Shown one piece after another: positions 1 to 5,958 of a stretch of DNA of 5,958 nucleotides. The stretch is from NCBI GenBank assembly GCA_017853285.1, contig JAFMJU010000253.1, positions 1 to 5,958 on the forward strand, given 5' to 3'. A program made the position numbers and the translations under genes. The DNA comes from Gemmataceae bacterium (GTDB taxonomy: Bacteria; Planctomycetota; Planctomycetia; Gemmatales; Gemmataceae). The notes under the pieces are model-generated. The model worked only from the letters and a program-made list of their open reading frames with translations. It had not been told where the DNA came from and made no database searches. Numbering within the stretch: the first letter of the stretch is position 1; every line of letters starts with the position of its first letter.

Positions 1-492
1 CCACGGGATGATCTGGCCCACCACCCCGACCGGCTCGTGCCGGGTGAAGCAGGAGTAGGGGCCGTCCACGGGGATGGTCTTGCCGACCATCTTGTCATCC
101 CATCCGGCGTAGTAGCGGTAGCACTTGATGGTGAGGGGCAAGTCGGCGGCGATGGAGTCGCGGTAGGGCTTGCCGTTGTCGAGCGACTCGAGAGCCGCCA
201 GCTCCTCCTGGTGCTTTTCGACCAGGTCGGCCAGTTTGTAGATCAAACGCCCGCGCTCGCTGCCCGACATGCGGGACCACGGGCCGGAATCAAAGGCCCG
301 GCGCGCCGCGGCCACCGCCAGGTCGATATCCGCTGCATCTCCTTCGGCCACCCGGCAGATGACCTGGTTTGTGGCGGGGTCCACCGTTTCAAAGGTCTTG
401 CCGCTGACACTGGGCCGCCACTTGCCATCGATCAGCAACAACTGGTCCGCCACCTTGGCGGGACGGGCGGGAATTTTCAGCGCGACACTCAT
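1..492 (-). CDS. Aldehyde dehydrogenase, ALDH1/ALDH2-type, N-terminal third (partial)
   Basis: Probable NAD(P)-dependent aldehyde dehydrogenase, a soluble enzyme that oxidises aldehydes to carboxylates. The window holds 164 residues of a family usually near 490; the reading frame runs off the low-coordinate edge. Visible family marks are the N-terminal segment with IDGKW (21-25) and VDPAT (37-41), the LDNGKP helix end (104-109), YYAGW (127-131), GKTIPVDG (137-144) and EPVGVVGQIIPW (153-164). The last is the start of the Rossmann-fold motif IIPWNFP, and the window stops just before its conserved Asn. The wording around YYAGW and GKTIP closely resembles animal ALDH2 and bacterial relatives. The active-site Cys and Glu lie outside. 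The ATG at 492 is the only plausible start: the frame closes at a TGA at 550-552 with no ATG, GTG or TTG between, and GGGAG sits 7 bases upstream. It follows the membrane-protein cluster after 78 bp, so it may be a read-through member or separate. The family call is firm; the substrate is unknown. Confidence 0.95.
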   Translation of the reverse strand, partial: MSVALKIPARPAKVADQLLLIDGKWRPSVSGKTFETVDPATNQVICRVAEGDAADIDLAVAAARRAFDSGPWSRMSGSERGRLIYKLADLVEKHQEELAALESLDNGKPYRDSIAADLPLTIKCYRYYAGWDDKMVGKTIPVDGPYSCFTRHEPVGVVGQIIPW

Positions 493-499
493 GGCGGAG

Positions 500-504
500 C
501 TCCC
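500..504 (-). promoter_or_regulatory. Ribosome binding site of the aldehyde dehydrogenase gene
   Basis: On the minus strand GGGAG ends 7 bases before the ATG at 492. It supports that start, which is also the only usable start codon after the in-frame stop at 550-552. Confidence 0.6.
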
Positions 505-570
505 GGAAACCGGATCAACAGGAAAAAGTTGCTGGACCGAGTGCGATCTTCAACCCGATTCCAGCGGCAG

Positions 571-876
571 TCAAGACTGGGGGCCGGCCCTTCGGGAGCC
601 TCCGGGCAAGCCTTGGGCACGCCTGACCGAAGGCAAGGGCTGGGCGGGAGCCGGATACAAGCGATCCTGCGTCTGCTGCACGATTCGGGCCGCCATGGCA
701 ACCTTTAGCAGGCTCAAACCGCCACGGAAAACAAACAGCCCCAGAATTCCCACCAGGCTGGCGCCTATCACCTGCCGCTGGGCCACCAGGCCCAAGGCCT
801 GGACCAGTCCGAAAATGCCCATCAACATGAAAACCACCGCGAGCGCCTCGCGCCACAAGTATCGCCAATGATTCAT
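571..876 (-). CDS. Small two-helix membrane protein of unknown function
   Basis: A 101-residue protein that I do not recognise. It begins with a short aromatic and basic stretch (MNHWRYLWRE), followed by two hydrophobic segments at about 11-32 and 37-55 joined by a short turn (AQRQ). After residue 60 comes a polar tail rich in Pro, Gly and Arg with little predicted order. The positive charges on both flanks suggest a hairpin with both ends in the cytoplasm. Its ATG overlaps the stop of the preceding membrane protein gene as ATGA (876-873), and a run AAGGGGGG lies 9 bases upstream, so start and coupling are well supported. As the last gene of the DUF4350-like/MoxR/DUF58 cluster it is probably a small accessory subunit or client of that system; this is inferred from position only. 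An overlapping frame from 868 to 515 encodes a similar-sized peptide but lacks the coupled start and the coherent membrane pattern. Confidence 0.8.
   Translation of the reverse strand: MNHWRYLWREALAVVFMLMGIFGLVQALGLVAQRQVIGASLVGILGLFVFRGGLSLLKVAMAARIVQQTQDRLYPAPAQPLPSVRRAQGLPGGSRRAGPQS
873..876 (-). other. ATGA stop/start overlap (translational coupling site)
   Basis: The TGA that ends the 305-residue membrane protein (875-873) shares two bases with the ATG of the 101-residue protein (876-874). This arrangement commonly allows terminating ribosomes to restart, giving linked synthesis of the two membrane proteins. Confidence 0.85.
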
Positions 877-1790
877 GACGGTTTACCCCCCTTTTCCCTC
901 ACGGGCCCGGCGCTGGCGTTTCGCGGCGGTCCCGGTTTGACCCCCATCAGCAAACGCCGCCAACGGGCCTCGGATTTACGCCTGCGCCCCAGCCTCCACC
1001 ACATCAGCCAGCGATCGGCCTTGTTGACCTCCCGGCCCATTTCGGCCCAGGAGGCATGAGCCAGGTAGCCTGCCGCGGCTGTGGGGTCCATGGCCCGGCC
1101 TTCAAGCAACCCGAGCTGGACCCTGACCAGCAAACCCAGAACCAATCCACCCCCCATGGCGATGATCCACCGGATCACCTGCACCATGCGGGGCTCCAGG
1201 ATGTTGTTGTCCAGCAATATGGTTGTCATGAGCCAAACCACCATCACCCCCAGAACCGTCAGGGTGATCGTGAATGGCAAATAAAACCCCCACCACCCAG
1301 GTTTCGCCCCGGCACCACCCGTGACCCTTTGTCCGGTTTGAAACAGGGATTTTCGCAGGGCGATATGACGGCAGGCTACCGCGTGGCTGGCTATGACCGC
1401 CCCGGCGGTGATCACCCATTCGCCCAGCGAAACCGGGTTGGTGGTGTCGAGGTCGGGCCCTCCACCGCTCCCTCTCCGGGCGAAATAAAAAGGGTTTCTT
1501 CCCTCGAACAGGCTGGCCAGCCATTCCTCCGGCCCGATGCCAGACCGGTCCAGCAGCAGGATAATGGGTAGCGAGAACAGAAATACCGTCGGCGTTGCCG
1601 ACCAGGCCAGCGCGGTGCCCACCGCCAGAATGACCAGCGGAAAAAGCATCCAGCCGGTCTGGCAAATCTGGGCCAAACCAAAAAAGAGCACGCCCAAAGC
1701 CACCAAAACGGGGAGAAAATCGCCGGGGCGGAACACCCGGCCATCCACCTCACCCCGGTTGGGGCCAACATCAGGGGGGGACTGGCTCAT
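873..1790 (-). CDS. Multi-pass membrane protein of unknown function, downstream of DUF58
   Basis: A 305-residue integral membrane protein that I cannot assign to a named family. Hydrophobic segments lie at about 25-43, 46-63, 67-80, 121-141, 168-192 and 203-223, so five or six passes are likely. Between the third and fourth is a Gly-rich, charged loop (about 96-120, including ARRGSGGG). The C-terminal 80 residues are soluble, with a Trp- and Arg-rich stretch (WLMWWRLGRRRK, 261-272) and a basic tail that probably stays in the cytoplasm. I choose the ATG at 1790 because it overlaps the DUF58 stop as ATGA. An open extension to 1856 adds 22 low-complexity residues lying wholly inside the DUF58 gene and is unlikely to be used. 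No catalytic motif is evident, and I see neither a transglutaminase nor a DUF4129 signature, which are frequent in other MoxR/DUF58 loci. It is probably a membrane partner or client of the MoxR/DUF58 pair, judged only from coupling and order. Confidence 0.85.
   Translation of the reverse strand: MSQSPPDVGPNRGEVDGRVFRPGDFLPVLVALGVLFFGLAQICQTGWMLFPLVILAVGTALAWSATPTVFLFSLPIILLLDRSGIGPEEWLASLFEGRNPFYFARRGSGGGPDLDTTNPVSLGEWVITAGAVIASHAVACRHIALRKSLFQTGQRVTGGAGAKPGWWGFYLPFTITLTVLGVMVVWLMTTILLDNNILEPRMVQVIRWIIAMGGGLVLGLLVRVQLGLLEGRAMDPTAAAGYLAHASWAEMGREVNKADRWLMWWRLGRRRKSEARWRRLLMGVKPGPPRNASAGPVREKGGKPS
886..893 (-). promoter_or_regulatory. Ribosome binding site inside the upstream gene, for the 101-residue protein
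   Basis: The minus strand reads AAGGGGGG with 9 bases to the ATG at 876. It lies within the last codons of the 305-residue membrane protein (Lys-Gly-Gly before Lys-Pro-Ser-stop). It supports start selection at 876 together with the ATGA overlap. Confidence 0.6.
1787..1790 (-). other. ATGA stop/start overlap between DUF58 and membrane protein genes
   Basis: The DUF58 gene ends in TGA at 1789-1787 and the next gene starts with ATG at 1790-1788. The overlap fixes the start of the membrane protein. GGGA lies only 5 bases upstream, too close for an ideal independent site, so ribosome restart from the DUF58 stop probably matters here. Confidence 0.85.
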
Positions 1791-3817
1791 CTCGGTCCCA
1801 CCCGGGCGCCGGAACGCCTCAATCTGGCCACCAGCCTCTGGGCTTCCGCCGCGCAATCCTTGCCGACCACCACGGGAACCCCCAGCCGGCCCAAACGCCG
1901 CCGAAGTTCTGCCAAAGCCTGGCCCTCGGCAGGGTTCAAAGCGTTACCTTCGGCGTTCGGGGGCCCCCCTTCCTTGGCCCCGGGATCCTTGGATTTCCGA
2001 AGACCGAATTTGCGGTTGATCCACAACCCGGCAACCCGGGGTATGCTCCGCCGGAACCAGGAACCGTTCTCAACGGGCGCGTCGGGCACCTGTTCCCGCA
2101 CCGTTTTGGGAGCAAGGACCACCATTACCTCGTGGCGCCTGGAACGGCTGACACGCACCGCCCGTTCCAGCCTGTCCAGCCTGGCGGCCAGGTCCTCGGT
2201 GTCGGAAAACAGGACATGCAACTCGGGATCACGGGCACGCGAAACCGCGGAGAGCAATCCCAGGGCCAACCGTTCCGCCCTCGCCTTCGACTGGACCCGC
2301 AGGGCCGCGGGAGGCGGCGCGGCCAGGTTGCGATCCTCGCGGTGGTCGGCCAAAAAAGCCCGCAAGCTGGTGGCCAACAGGGTGTCGTCCTCAAGCAGGG
2401 CGTCCAGATACCCCGGACCGCCACCCTCGCGCGCCACCAGCACCGTGGCCAGCACCTTGCGGTCACGCAATTGCCACTGCGGGAAAAAGGAAGCGATCCT
2501 GACGGCGAGCCACAACCCTGGCCCCGAAAGGGGGACCGCCAGACACATCCAACCGCTTGCGACCACATAACTGGTCACCATGAGGATGGGAGGGACCAGC
2601 CATGTGTAGACCCGATGGCGGTAAATCCACCCTCCCAGGCCGCCGTACCGGCTGAAACCAGGCCGGGGCGGCCCCCAAAGGATCCACCGCCAGGGCATGG
2701 ACGCCCAGGAGGATCTGGCGATATCCGGGTAGACTTCCCTGGCGACACGCAGCGCCTGGGGAAAAAGGACCAGCGGATCCTCCTCCCTGGGGGGAAACAC
2801 TCCCGGCGAGGCGCAGCTTTCGGCCAAGGTTTGCAAAACGCGCAGCCGATGGCGACTGCCCGCCGCCGGTTGACGGATGATGACGCGCGCCTCCTCGGCC
2901 ACCACCAACCCCACCGGGTCCCGCTGCTCCAGGCAATGCTCGAGAACGCCCGCCGCGGCGGTGGAAAGGTTGGCCAGCCTGGCGCCACCGGGGTGCCACT
3001 TGCGCAGGGGCCTGGTGCCGTCCACCACCAACTGGCACCGAATTGGCACCTCGCTCTCGAAATCACGCACGATGATCCGGTCACGCCGGGCCGAGAGTTT
3101 CCAGGCGATGTGCCTGGGCGAATCCCCGGGAACATAGTCACGGACATCCAATATCTCTGAAGAGCCACCCGGACGGCGCAGGCGATGGTGCCCCGGCGGC
3201 AGCAGATGGTTTGCCCGCTTGCCACCTCCCGACGGATCCTCCACGGGTCCAGGATCCGGCAACACCAGCATCTCCACGGGCGACCGGATGAATAACGAAC
3301 GGCCCACCAGCCCCTGGGGATCCAGCACCGTCAGGCGAGCGCCCTCGAACCGGGCGACACCCGGGCTTTCCAGCCTGCCGCGCCAGACCAGCTCGAGCCG
3401 TCCACCGGGAGGAATGGCGCCGTCAGCGGCCGGCCACTGCTCACGGGCCACCCGTGGAGAAAACCAGCCGGCCTTCCGCTCCGGCCGGTCAACCCAGGTC
3501 ATGTCGGCGGGCGGCCGATCCTCCAAACGGGCCAAGGGCAAGGTGAACCGGCCCCGGTTGAGCACCGAGCAAGTGATGGTGAGCGACTGGCCATCCCGCA
3601 GGGTGCGGCACACGCCTCCACGGTCGCGCACCGTCCGGATCAACTGGAGATCAGCGGCCATCGAGGCGGTGGCAAAGCGCATGCGAAGCCAATTCAGGCC
3701 CAGCCAGGCCAGCAGGCAAAAGCCGAGGTACGCGAAACCGTCCAGCCAGTTGATGAGCCCCAGCCCGACCAGTATCAGGCCCGCGACCGCCATCGCCCAA
3801 CCGCGCCGGGTGAGCAT
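1787..3817 (-). CDS. DUF58 protein, enlarged, membrane-anchored, with split vWA-like C-terminal half
   Basis: A 676-residue DUF58 protein; most relatives have about 300-450 residues. Two N-terminal membrane helices (about 7-24 and 28-44) are followed by a beta-rich region (about 55-190) with the usual 'NRGR...LP' and 'DPQGL' elements. The DUF58 signature spans 225-256: R226-D-Y228, G231-D232, R235, W239, A243-R244 and R251-D-F-E-S-E256. A vWA-like strand follows (QLVVDGTRP, 262-270). Its metal-site pattern is degenerate: D266 is present but the DxSxS serines are not. The vWA-like part seems interrupted by an insert (about 350-505) holding a Trp-rich stretch and a hydrophobic segment (404-446). 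It resumes at LHVLFSD (533-539) and VMVVLAP (564-570). A second polar insert (about 573-633) precedes the final helix and strand typical of DUF58 ends (LGRLGVPVVV, 642-651). MoxR lies immediately upstream with a 3-base gap; AAGGGAG 11 bases before the ATG supports the start. It is expected to work with MoxR at the inner face of the membrane. The family call is strong; the domain limits of the inserts are estimates. Confidence 0.93.
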   Translation of the reverse strand: MLTRRGWAMAVAGLILVGLGLINWLDGFAYLGFCLLAWLGLNWLRMRFATASMAADLQLIRTVRDRGGVCRTLRDGQSLTITCSVLNRGRFTLPLARLEDRPPADMTWVDRPERKAGWFSPRVAREQWPAADGAIPPGGRLELVWRGRLESPGVARFEGARLTVLDPQGLVGRSLFIRSPVEMLVLPDPGPVEDPSGGGKRANHLLPPGHHRLRRPGGSSEILDVRDYVPGDSPRHIAWKLSARRDRIIVRDFESEVPIRCQLVVDGTRPLRKWHPGGARLANLSTAAAGVLEHCLEQRDPVGLVVAEEARVIIRQPAAGSRHRLRVLQTLAESCASPGVFPPREEDPLVLFPQALRVAREVYPDIARSSWASMPWRWILWGPPRPGFSRYGGLGGWIYRHRVYTWLVPPILMVTSYVVASGWMCLAVPLSGPGLWLAVRIASFFPQWQLRDRKVLATVLVAREGGGPGYLDALLEDDTLLATSLRAFLADHREDRNLAAPPPAALRVQSKARAERLALGLLSAVSRARDPELHVLFSDTEDLAARLDRLERAVRVSRSRRHEVMVVLAPKTVREQVPDAPVENGSWFRRSIPRVAGLWINRKFGLRKSKDPGAKEGGPPNAEGNALNPAEGQALAELRRRLGRLGVPVVVGKDCAAEAQRLVARLRRSGARVGPR

Positions 3818-3820
3818 GAC

Positions 3821-4858
3821 CTAGCGCGCTCCCTTGGCCGGGGTGCCCTGGGCGCGCGCGTCGAGCACAGGGACAGATTGCAGCAGTTCATCCACCACAT
3901 CCACTGTGCGCCGGCCCTCGATCTCCGCCTCGGGCCGCAGGATGAGGCGGTGGGCCAGTGTGGACTGGGCGACGGACTGGACATCCTGGTGGGTGAAGTA
4001 GGCGCGGCCATCCAGCAAGGCGTGCGCCCGGGCGCATCGCAGCAGGCACAGGGCCCCGCGGGGGCTGGCACCCAACAGCAGGTCGGGATGTTCGCGACTG
4101 GCGAGCGCGAGGTCGATGATGTACTCCTGGAGGTGCGGTTCGCCGTGCACCAACGGGCAGAGCGATCGCAATTCGCCGATACGCCCCGCGTCGAGGAGTT
4201 GCTCCACCCGGGCCGGGGCATCGACCCGCAGTTCCAGCATCCGGACCTCATGCTCCCGGCCCGGGTACCCCATCAGGACCCGCACCAGAAACCGGTCCAA
4301 TTGGGCCTCGGGCAAACGGTAAACCCCCTCCTGCTCGACCGGGTTCTGGGTGGCCATCACCATGAAGGGCTGGGGCAACCCGATGGTCTGGCCCTCGAGG
4401 GTCACCTGCCCCTCCTGCATCGCCTCAAGCAGGGCCGCCTGGGTCTTGGCGGGGGCGCGGTTGATCTCATCGGCCAGCAAGACCTGGCAAAAAACGGGGC
4501 CCTTGCGCAGCACGAATTCGCCCGACTTGCGGTCAAGCACGCTGGTGCCGGTGATGTCGGATGGCATCAGATCGGGCGTGAACTGGATGCGCTGGAAATC
4601 GAGCCCCAGCACCTGGGCGAACGCCTTGGAGAGGGTGGTTTTAGCCACCCCGGGCACGCCTTCCAGCAAGGCGTGCCCACCCGCCACCAACGCCATCAGC
4701 ATGGTGTCGATGGCGGTCTCATTGCCCACCACCACGCGGCCAACCTGCTCGCGCACCGCGTCTCGCAGTCCGCGAACCCTCTCGAGGGCTTCCCCGCCTA
4801 TGGCGAAACCATCGGCCCCATCGGTTGCCGAACCAGCCTGTCTGTCCATCTCGCTCAT
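3821..4858 (-). CDS. MoxR-family AAA+ ATPase
   Basis: A 345-residue cytosolic AAA+ ATPase of the MoxR family, full length for the family (about 310-350). In order it shows: the N-terminal family segment ending VVVGNETAID (42-51); Walker A GVPGVAKTT (67-75, K73); Walker B with the MoxR-typical LLADEINRAP (127-136, D130 and E131); sensor 1 in MATQNP (168-173, N172); the arginine finger region LPEAQLDRF (182-190, R189); and sensor 2 in GASPRG (263-268, R267), followed by the C-terminal lid. All catalytic residues are intact, so ATP hydrolysis is expected. MoxR proteins form hexamer-type rings and are thought to act as chaperones in maturation of protein complexes, usually with a DUF58 or vWA partner; here that partner is the next gene, 3 bases downstream. 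GGAGAG lies 9 bases before the ATG at 4858. The specific client is unknown. Confidence 0.97.
   Translation of the reverse strand: MSEMDRQAGSATDGADGFAIGGEALERVRGLRDAVREQVGRVVVGNETAIDTMLMALVAGGHALLEGVPGVAKTTLSKAFAQVLGLDFQRIQFTPDLMPSDITGTSVLDRKSGEFVLRKGPVFCQVLLADEINRAPAKTQAALLEAMQEGQVTLEGQTIGLPQPFMVMATQNPVEQEGVYRLPEAQLDRFLVRVLMGYPGREHEVRMLELRVDAPARVEQLLDAGRIGELRSLCPLVHGEPHLQEYIIDLALASREHPDLLLGASPRGALCLLRCARAHALLDGRAYFTHQDVQSVAQSTLAHRLILRPEAEIEGRRTVDVVDELLQSVPVLDARAQGTPAKGAR
3829..3835 (-). promoter_or_regulatory. Ribosome binding site of the DUF58 gene
   Basis: The minus strand reads AAGGGAG, 11 bases before the ATG at 3817, inside the final codons of the MoxR gene. It supports that start and close co-expression of the pair. 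Confidence 0.55.
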
Positions 4859-4867
4859 ACCAGGAAA

Positions 4868-4873
4868 CTCTCC
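4868..4873 (-). promoter_or_regulatory. Ribosome binding site of the MoxR gene
   Basis: The minus strand reads GGAGAG with 9 bases to the ATG at 4858. It lies in the 36-base gap after the DUF4350-like gene and favours the first Met over the one three codons later. No promoter or terminator is evident in the gap. Confidence 0.65.
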
Positions 4874-4894
4874 GGGCCCGGGGGCCGAACCAAC

Positions 4895-5958
4895 CTACTT
4901 CCTCAAATCCGCCATGTCCTGATTCAGGGTTCGCCCCGTCAGTGAGACAAACAGCCAGAAGCCTACCGCGCATGCGGCCATGATCAGCAAAGGCCGGGGC
5001 CAAAGGGCGCCCAAAATGGCGGAACCAGCCTTGTCGGGGATGTTCTCATCCTCCATTTTCGCCAGAATCGACTCCCCCGCCTGCATCCCACCCTCAGCGA
5101 GGCGATACAGCAATGTAAACAGATCCTCTTTAGGCAAATTTGGCATCGGAATATCCGGCATGGGCAATGGTGGAACGAACGGCCTGTCGACCACCTGACC
5201 ATTGACAATCAACAGCAACTGGTCCCTGCGGGATTGGCCGGCGGGCAAGTCGCCAGTGGTAATCCACTCGGCGAGATTGCAGGCGAACGCCAGATTGCCC
5301 GGCAGGGTGAGCATCTGGTTGCAGAGGACCTCCGGGTCGGCCAACAGCAATACCCGCCCCTGGCCGGCGGAGGTGTCCTGTGGCCCGGTACCCAGCGCGA
5401 AGATCGCATCGTCCCTGCGCGGTCCGGAAGGCATCAATTCGACCATTCCCTGGAAGCGGGCGTGGATCACACCCTGACCGTCCTGCCCCTGAACGCGGCT
5501 GGGGGAGTTGCTGACGACGGGAGAAACCAGGCCCGCCCGGCCCGCAAACAACCGGCTGGCACCTTCCGCCACGAGCGGGATCAAACGGGATTGACCCTGG
5601 AACCCTGCGTTGCGACCAAAGGCTTTCACCTTTTCTCCGGTGACCACCGCCCCATTACCCATCAGGTGAACGAGGGCGTTACCGAGACCCTCGCGCCCCT
5701 CCCACAATTTTTGGTCACTGGCAACCACCAGGGTGCCACCATCCCGGACGAACTGCTCCAACCCGGGCAGCTCCAAACCCGTCGTGTCACCCAGCACAAG
5801 AATGGTGCGGGTGGAAGCCAAACGGCGACCGTTGGGATTTTCAGGATTGACCCATTCAGCCCATTTCGGAACAAGCTTTTGCCCGCCCCCCTGCCAATTC
5901 GGCGCGGTCAAAAGGTAACTGAGCCACTGGTACCCATCGGCAGGAATTCGCGGGGTTT
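4895..5958 (-). CDS. DUF4350-like membrane-anchored protein, C-terminal part (partial)
   Basis: The frame is open from the high-coordinate edge to a TAG at 4897-4895, giving 353 visible residues; the true start lies outside. A TTG at 5911 is not needed as a start because the frame continues upstream to the edge with readable sequence (e.g. DGYQWLSYLL). Visible parts are a flavodoxin/glutamine-amidotransferase-like strand and helix with ILVLGDTTG, then LEQFVRDGGTLVVAS (about 52-80), as in DUF4350 proteins. Next come GRVLLLADP (200-208) and NLAFACNLAEWI (221-232), recalling the GldG/DUF4350 pattern in which a 'status' strand precedes N...NLxxWL. A Pro- and Met-rich linker (about 262-275, PMPDIPMPNLP) leads to a single membrane helix (about 322-339) and a short basic tail. 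I see no catalytic triad in the visible part. The main domain probably faces the periplasm, anchored by the C-terminal helix. Proteins of this type often sit beside MoxR/DUF58 genes, which supports a shared operon. The DUF4350 assignment is made by motif memory and is moderate. Confidence 0.8.
   Translation of the reverse strand, partial: TPRIPADGYQWLSYLLTAPNWQGGGQKLVPKWAEWVNPENPNGRRLASTRTILVLGDTTGLELPGLEQFVRDGGTLVVASDQKLWEGREGLGNALVHLMGNGAVVTGEKVKAFGRNAGFQGQSRLIPLVAEGASRLFAGRAGLVSPVVSNSPSRVQGQDGQGVIHARFQGMVELMPSGPRRDDAIFALGTGPQDTSAGQGRVLLLADPEVLCNQMLTLPGNLAFACNLAEWITTGDLPAGQSRRDQLLLIVNGQVVDRPFVPPLPMPDIPMPNLPKEDLFTLLYRLAEGGMQAGESILAKMEDENIPDKAGSAILGALWPRPLLIMAACAVGFWLFVSLTGRTLNQDMADLRK

Larger units (their letters stand above)
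571..5958 (-). other. Putative operon: DUF4350-like, MoxR, DUF58, two membrane proteins
   Basis: Five consecutive same-strand genes have gaps of 36 bp, 3 bp, an ATGA overlap and a second ATGA overlap. No terminator-like hairpin with a T-run is seen between them. The promoter must lie beyond the high-coordinate edge, since the first gene is incomplete. The aldehyde dehydrogenase follows after 78 bp and could be transcribed by read-through. Confidence 0.8.

Noticed and set aside
545..574. Possible promoter for the aldehyde dehydrogenase (TTGACT at 574-569, GAAGAT 17 bases on)
   Set aside because: The -35 match is good but the -10 shares only three of six bases with TATAAT and overlaps poorly conserved sequence; too weak to annotate.
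580..650. Inverted repeat CCTTCGG/CCGAAGG at the end of the small membrane protein gene as a terminator
   Set aside because: The stem is only 7 bp with a loop of over 30 bases, lies inside the coding region and has no T-run after it.
515..868. Alternative minus-strand frame of 117 codons overlapping the 101-residue protein
   Set aside because: It lacks the coupled start and the two-helix membrane pattern; its product is Gly/Ala/Pro-rich without sense.
37..871. Plus-strand open frames (37-708 and 269-871) opposite the aldehyde dehydrogenase and the small membrane protein
   Set aside because: The minus strand encodes a clear aldehyde dehydrogenase here, and the plus-strand products show no coherent domain.
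1791..1856. Upstream extension of the 305-residue membrane protein to 1856
   Set aside because: The extra 22 residues lie inside the DUF58 gene, while the ATG at 1790 makes a clean ATGA overlap with the DUF58 stop.
2132..3160. Plus-strand open frame of 342 codons opposite DUF58
   Set aside because: It is antisense to the DUF58 signature region; its composition is low-complexity and Arg/Pro/Gly/Gln-rich, with no recognisable domain.
3878..4945. Plus-strand open frame of 355 codons opposite MoxR
   Set aside because: It lies antisense to a gene with intact AAA+ motifs. The product is rich in His, Gly and Gln with no family pattern, as expected for a shadow frame in GC-rich coding DNA.

Overview
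All genes in this GC-rich window lie on the minus strand, so the biological order runs from high to low coordinates. The core is a tightly packed cluster built around a MoxR-family AAA+ ATPase and a DUF58 protein. In order of transcription it holds: the 3' part of a membrane-anchored DUF4350-like protein (4895-5958, start outside the window); the MoxR ATPase (3821-4858); a very long DUF58 protein (1787-3817); an unrecognised multi-pass membrane protein (873-1790); and a small two-helix membrane protein (571-876). After a 78-bp gap comes the first third of an aldehyde dehydrogenase of the ALDH1/ALDH2 type (1-492, end outside the window).

The five cluster genes are separated by 36 bp, by 3 bp, and then by two ATGA stop/start overlaps. 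This strongly suggests one transcript with translational coupling. MoxR plus DUF58 is a widespread bacterial pair, generally thought to act as an ATP-driven chaperone or maturation device for membrane or periplasmic partners. Here MoxR would be the cytosolic motor, DUF58 the membrane-anchored partner, and the DUF4350-like protein and the two membrane proteins candidate co-components or clients. The actual client cannot be read from the sequence.

The organism cannot be named with certainty. A DUF4350/MoxR/DUF58 order, an enlarged DUF58 protein with an interrupted C-terminal domain, and high GC recall Planctomycetota or related PVC-group bacteria. That is recollection of family patterns, not a search result.

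The most unusual points are the hydrophobic insertion that splits the C-terminal (vWA-like) half of the DUF58 protein, and the two unrecognised membrane proteins translationally chained behind it. No RNA genes, mobile elements, CRISPR arrays or convincing terminators were seen. Many long open frames on the plus strand are antisense shadows of these genes.
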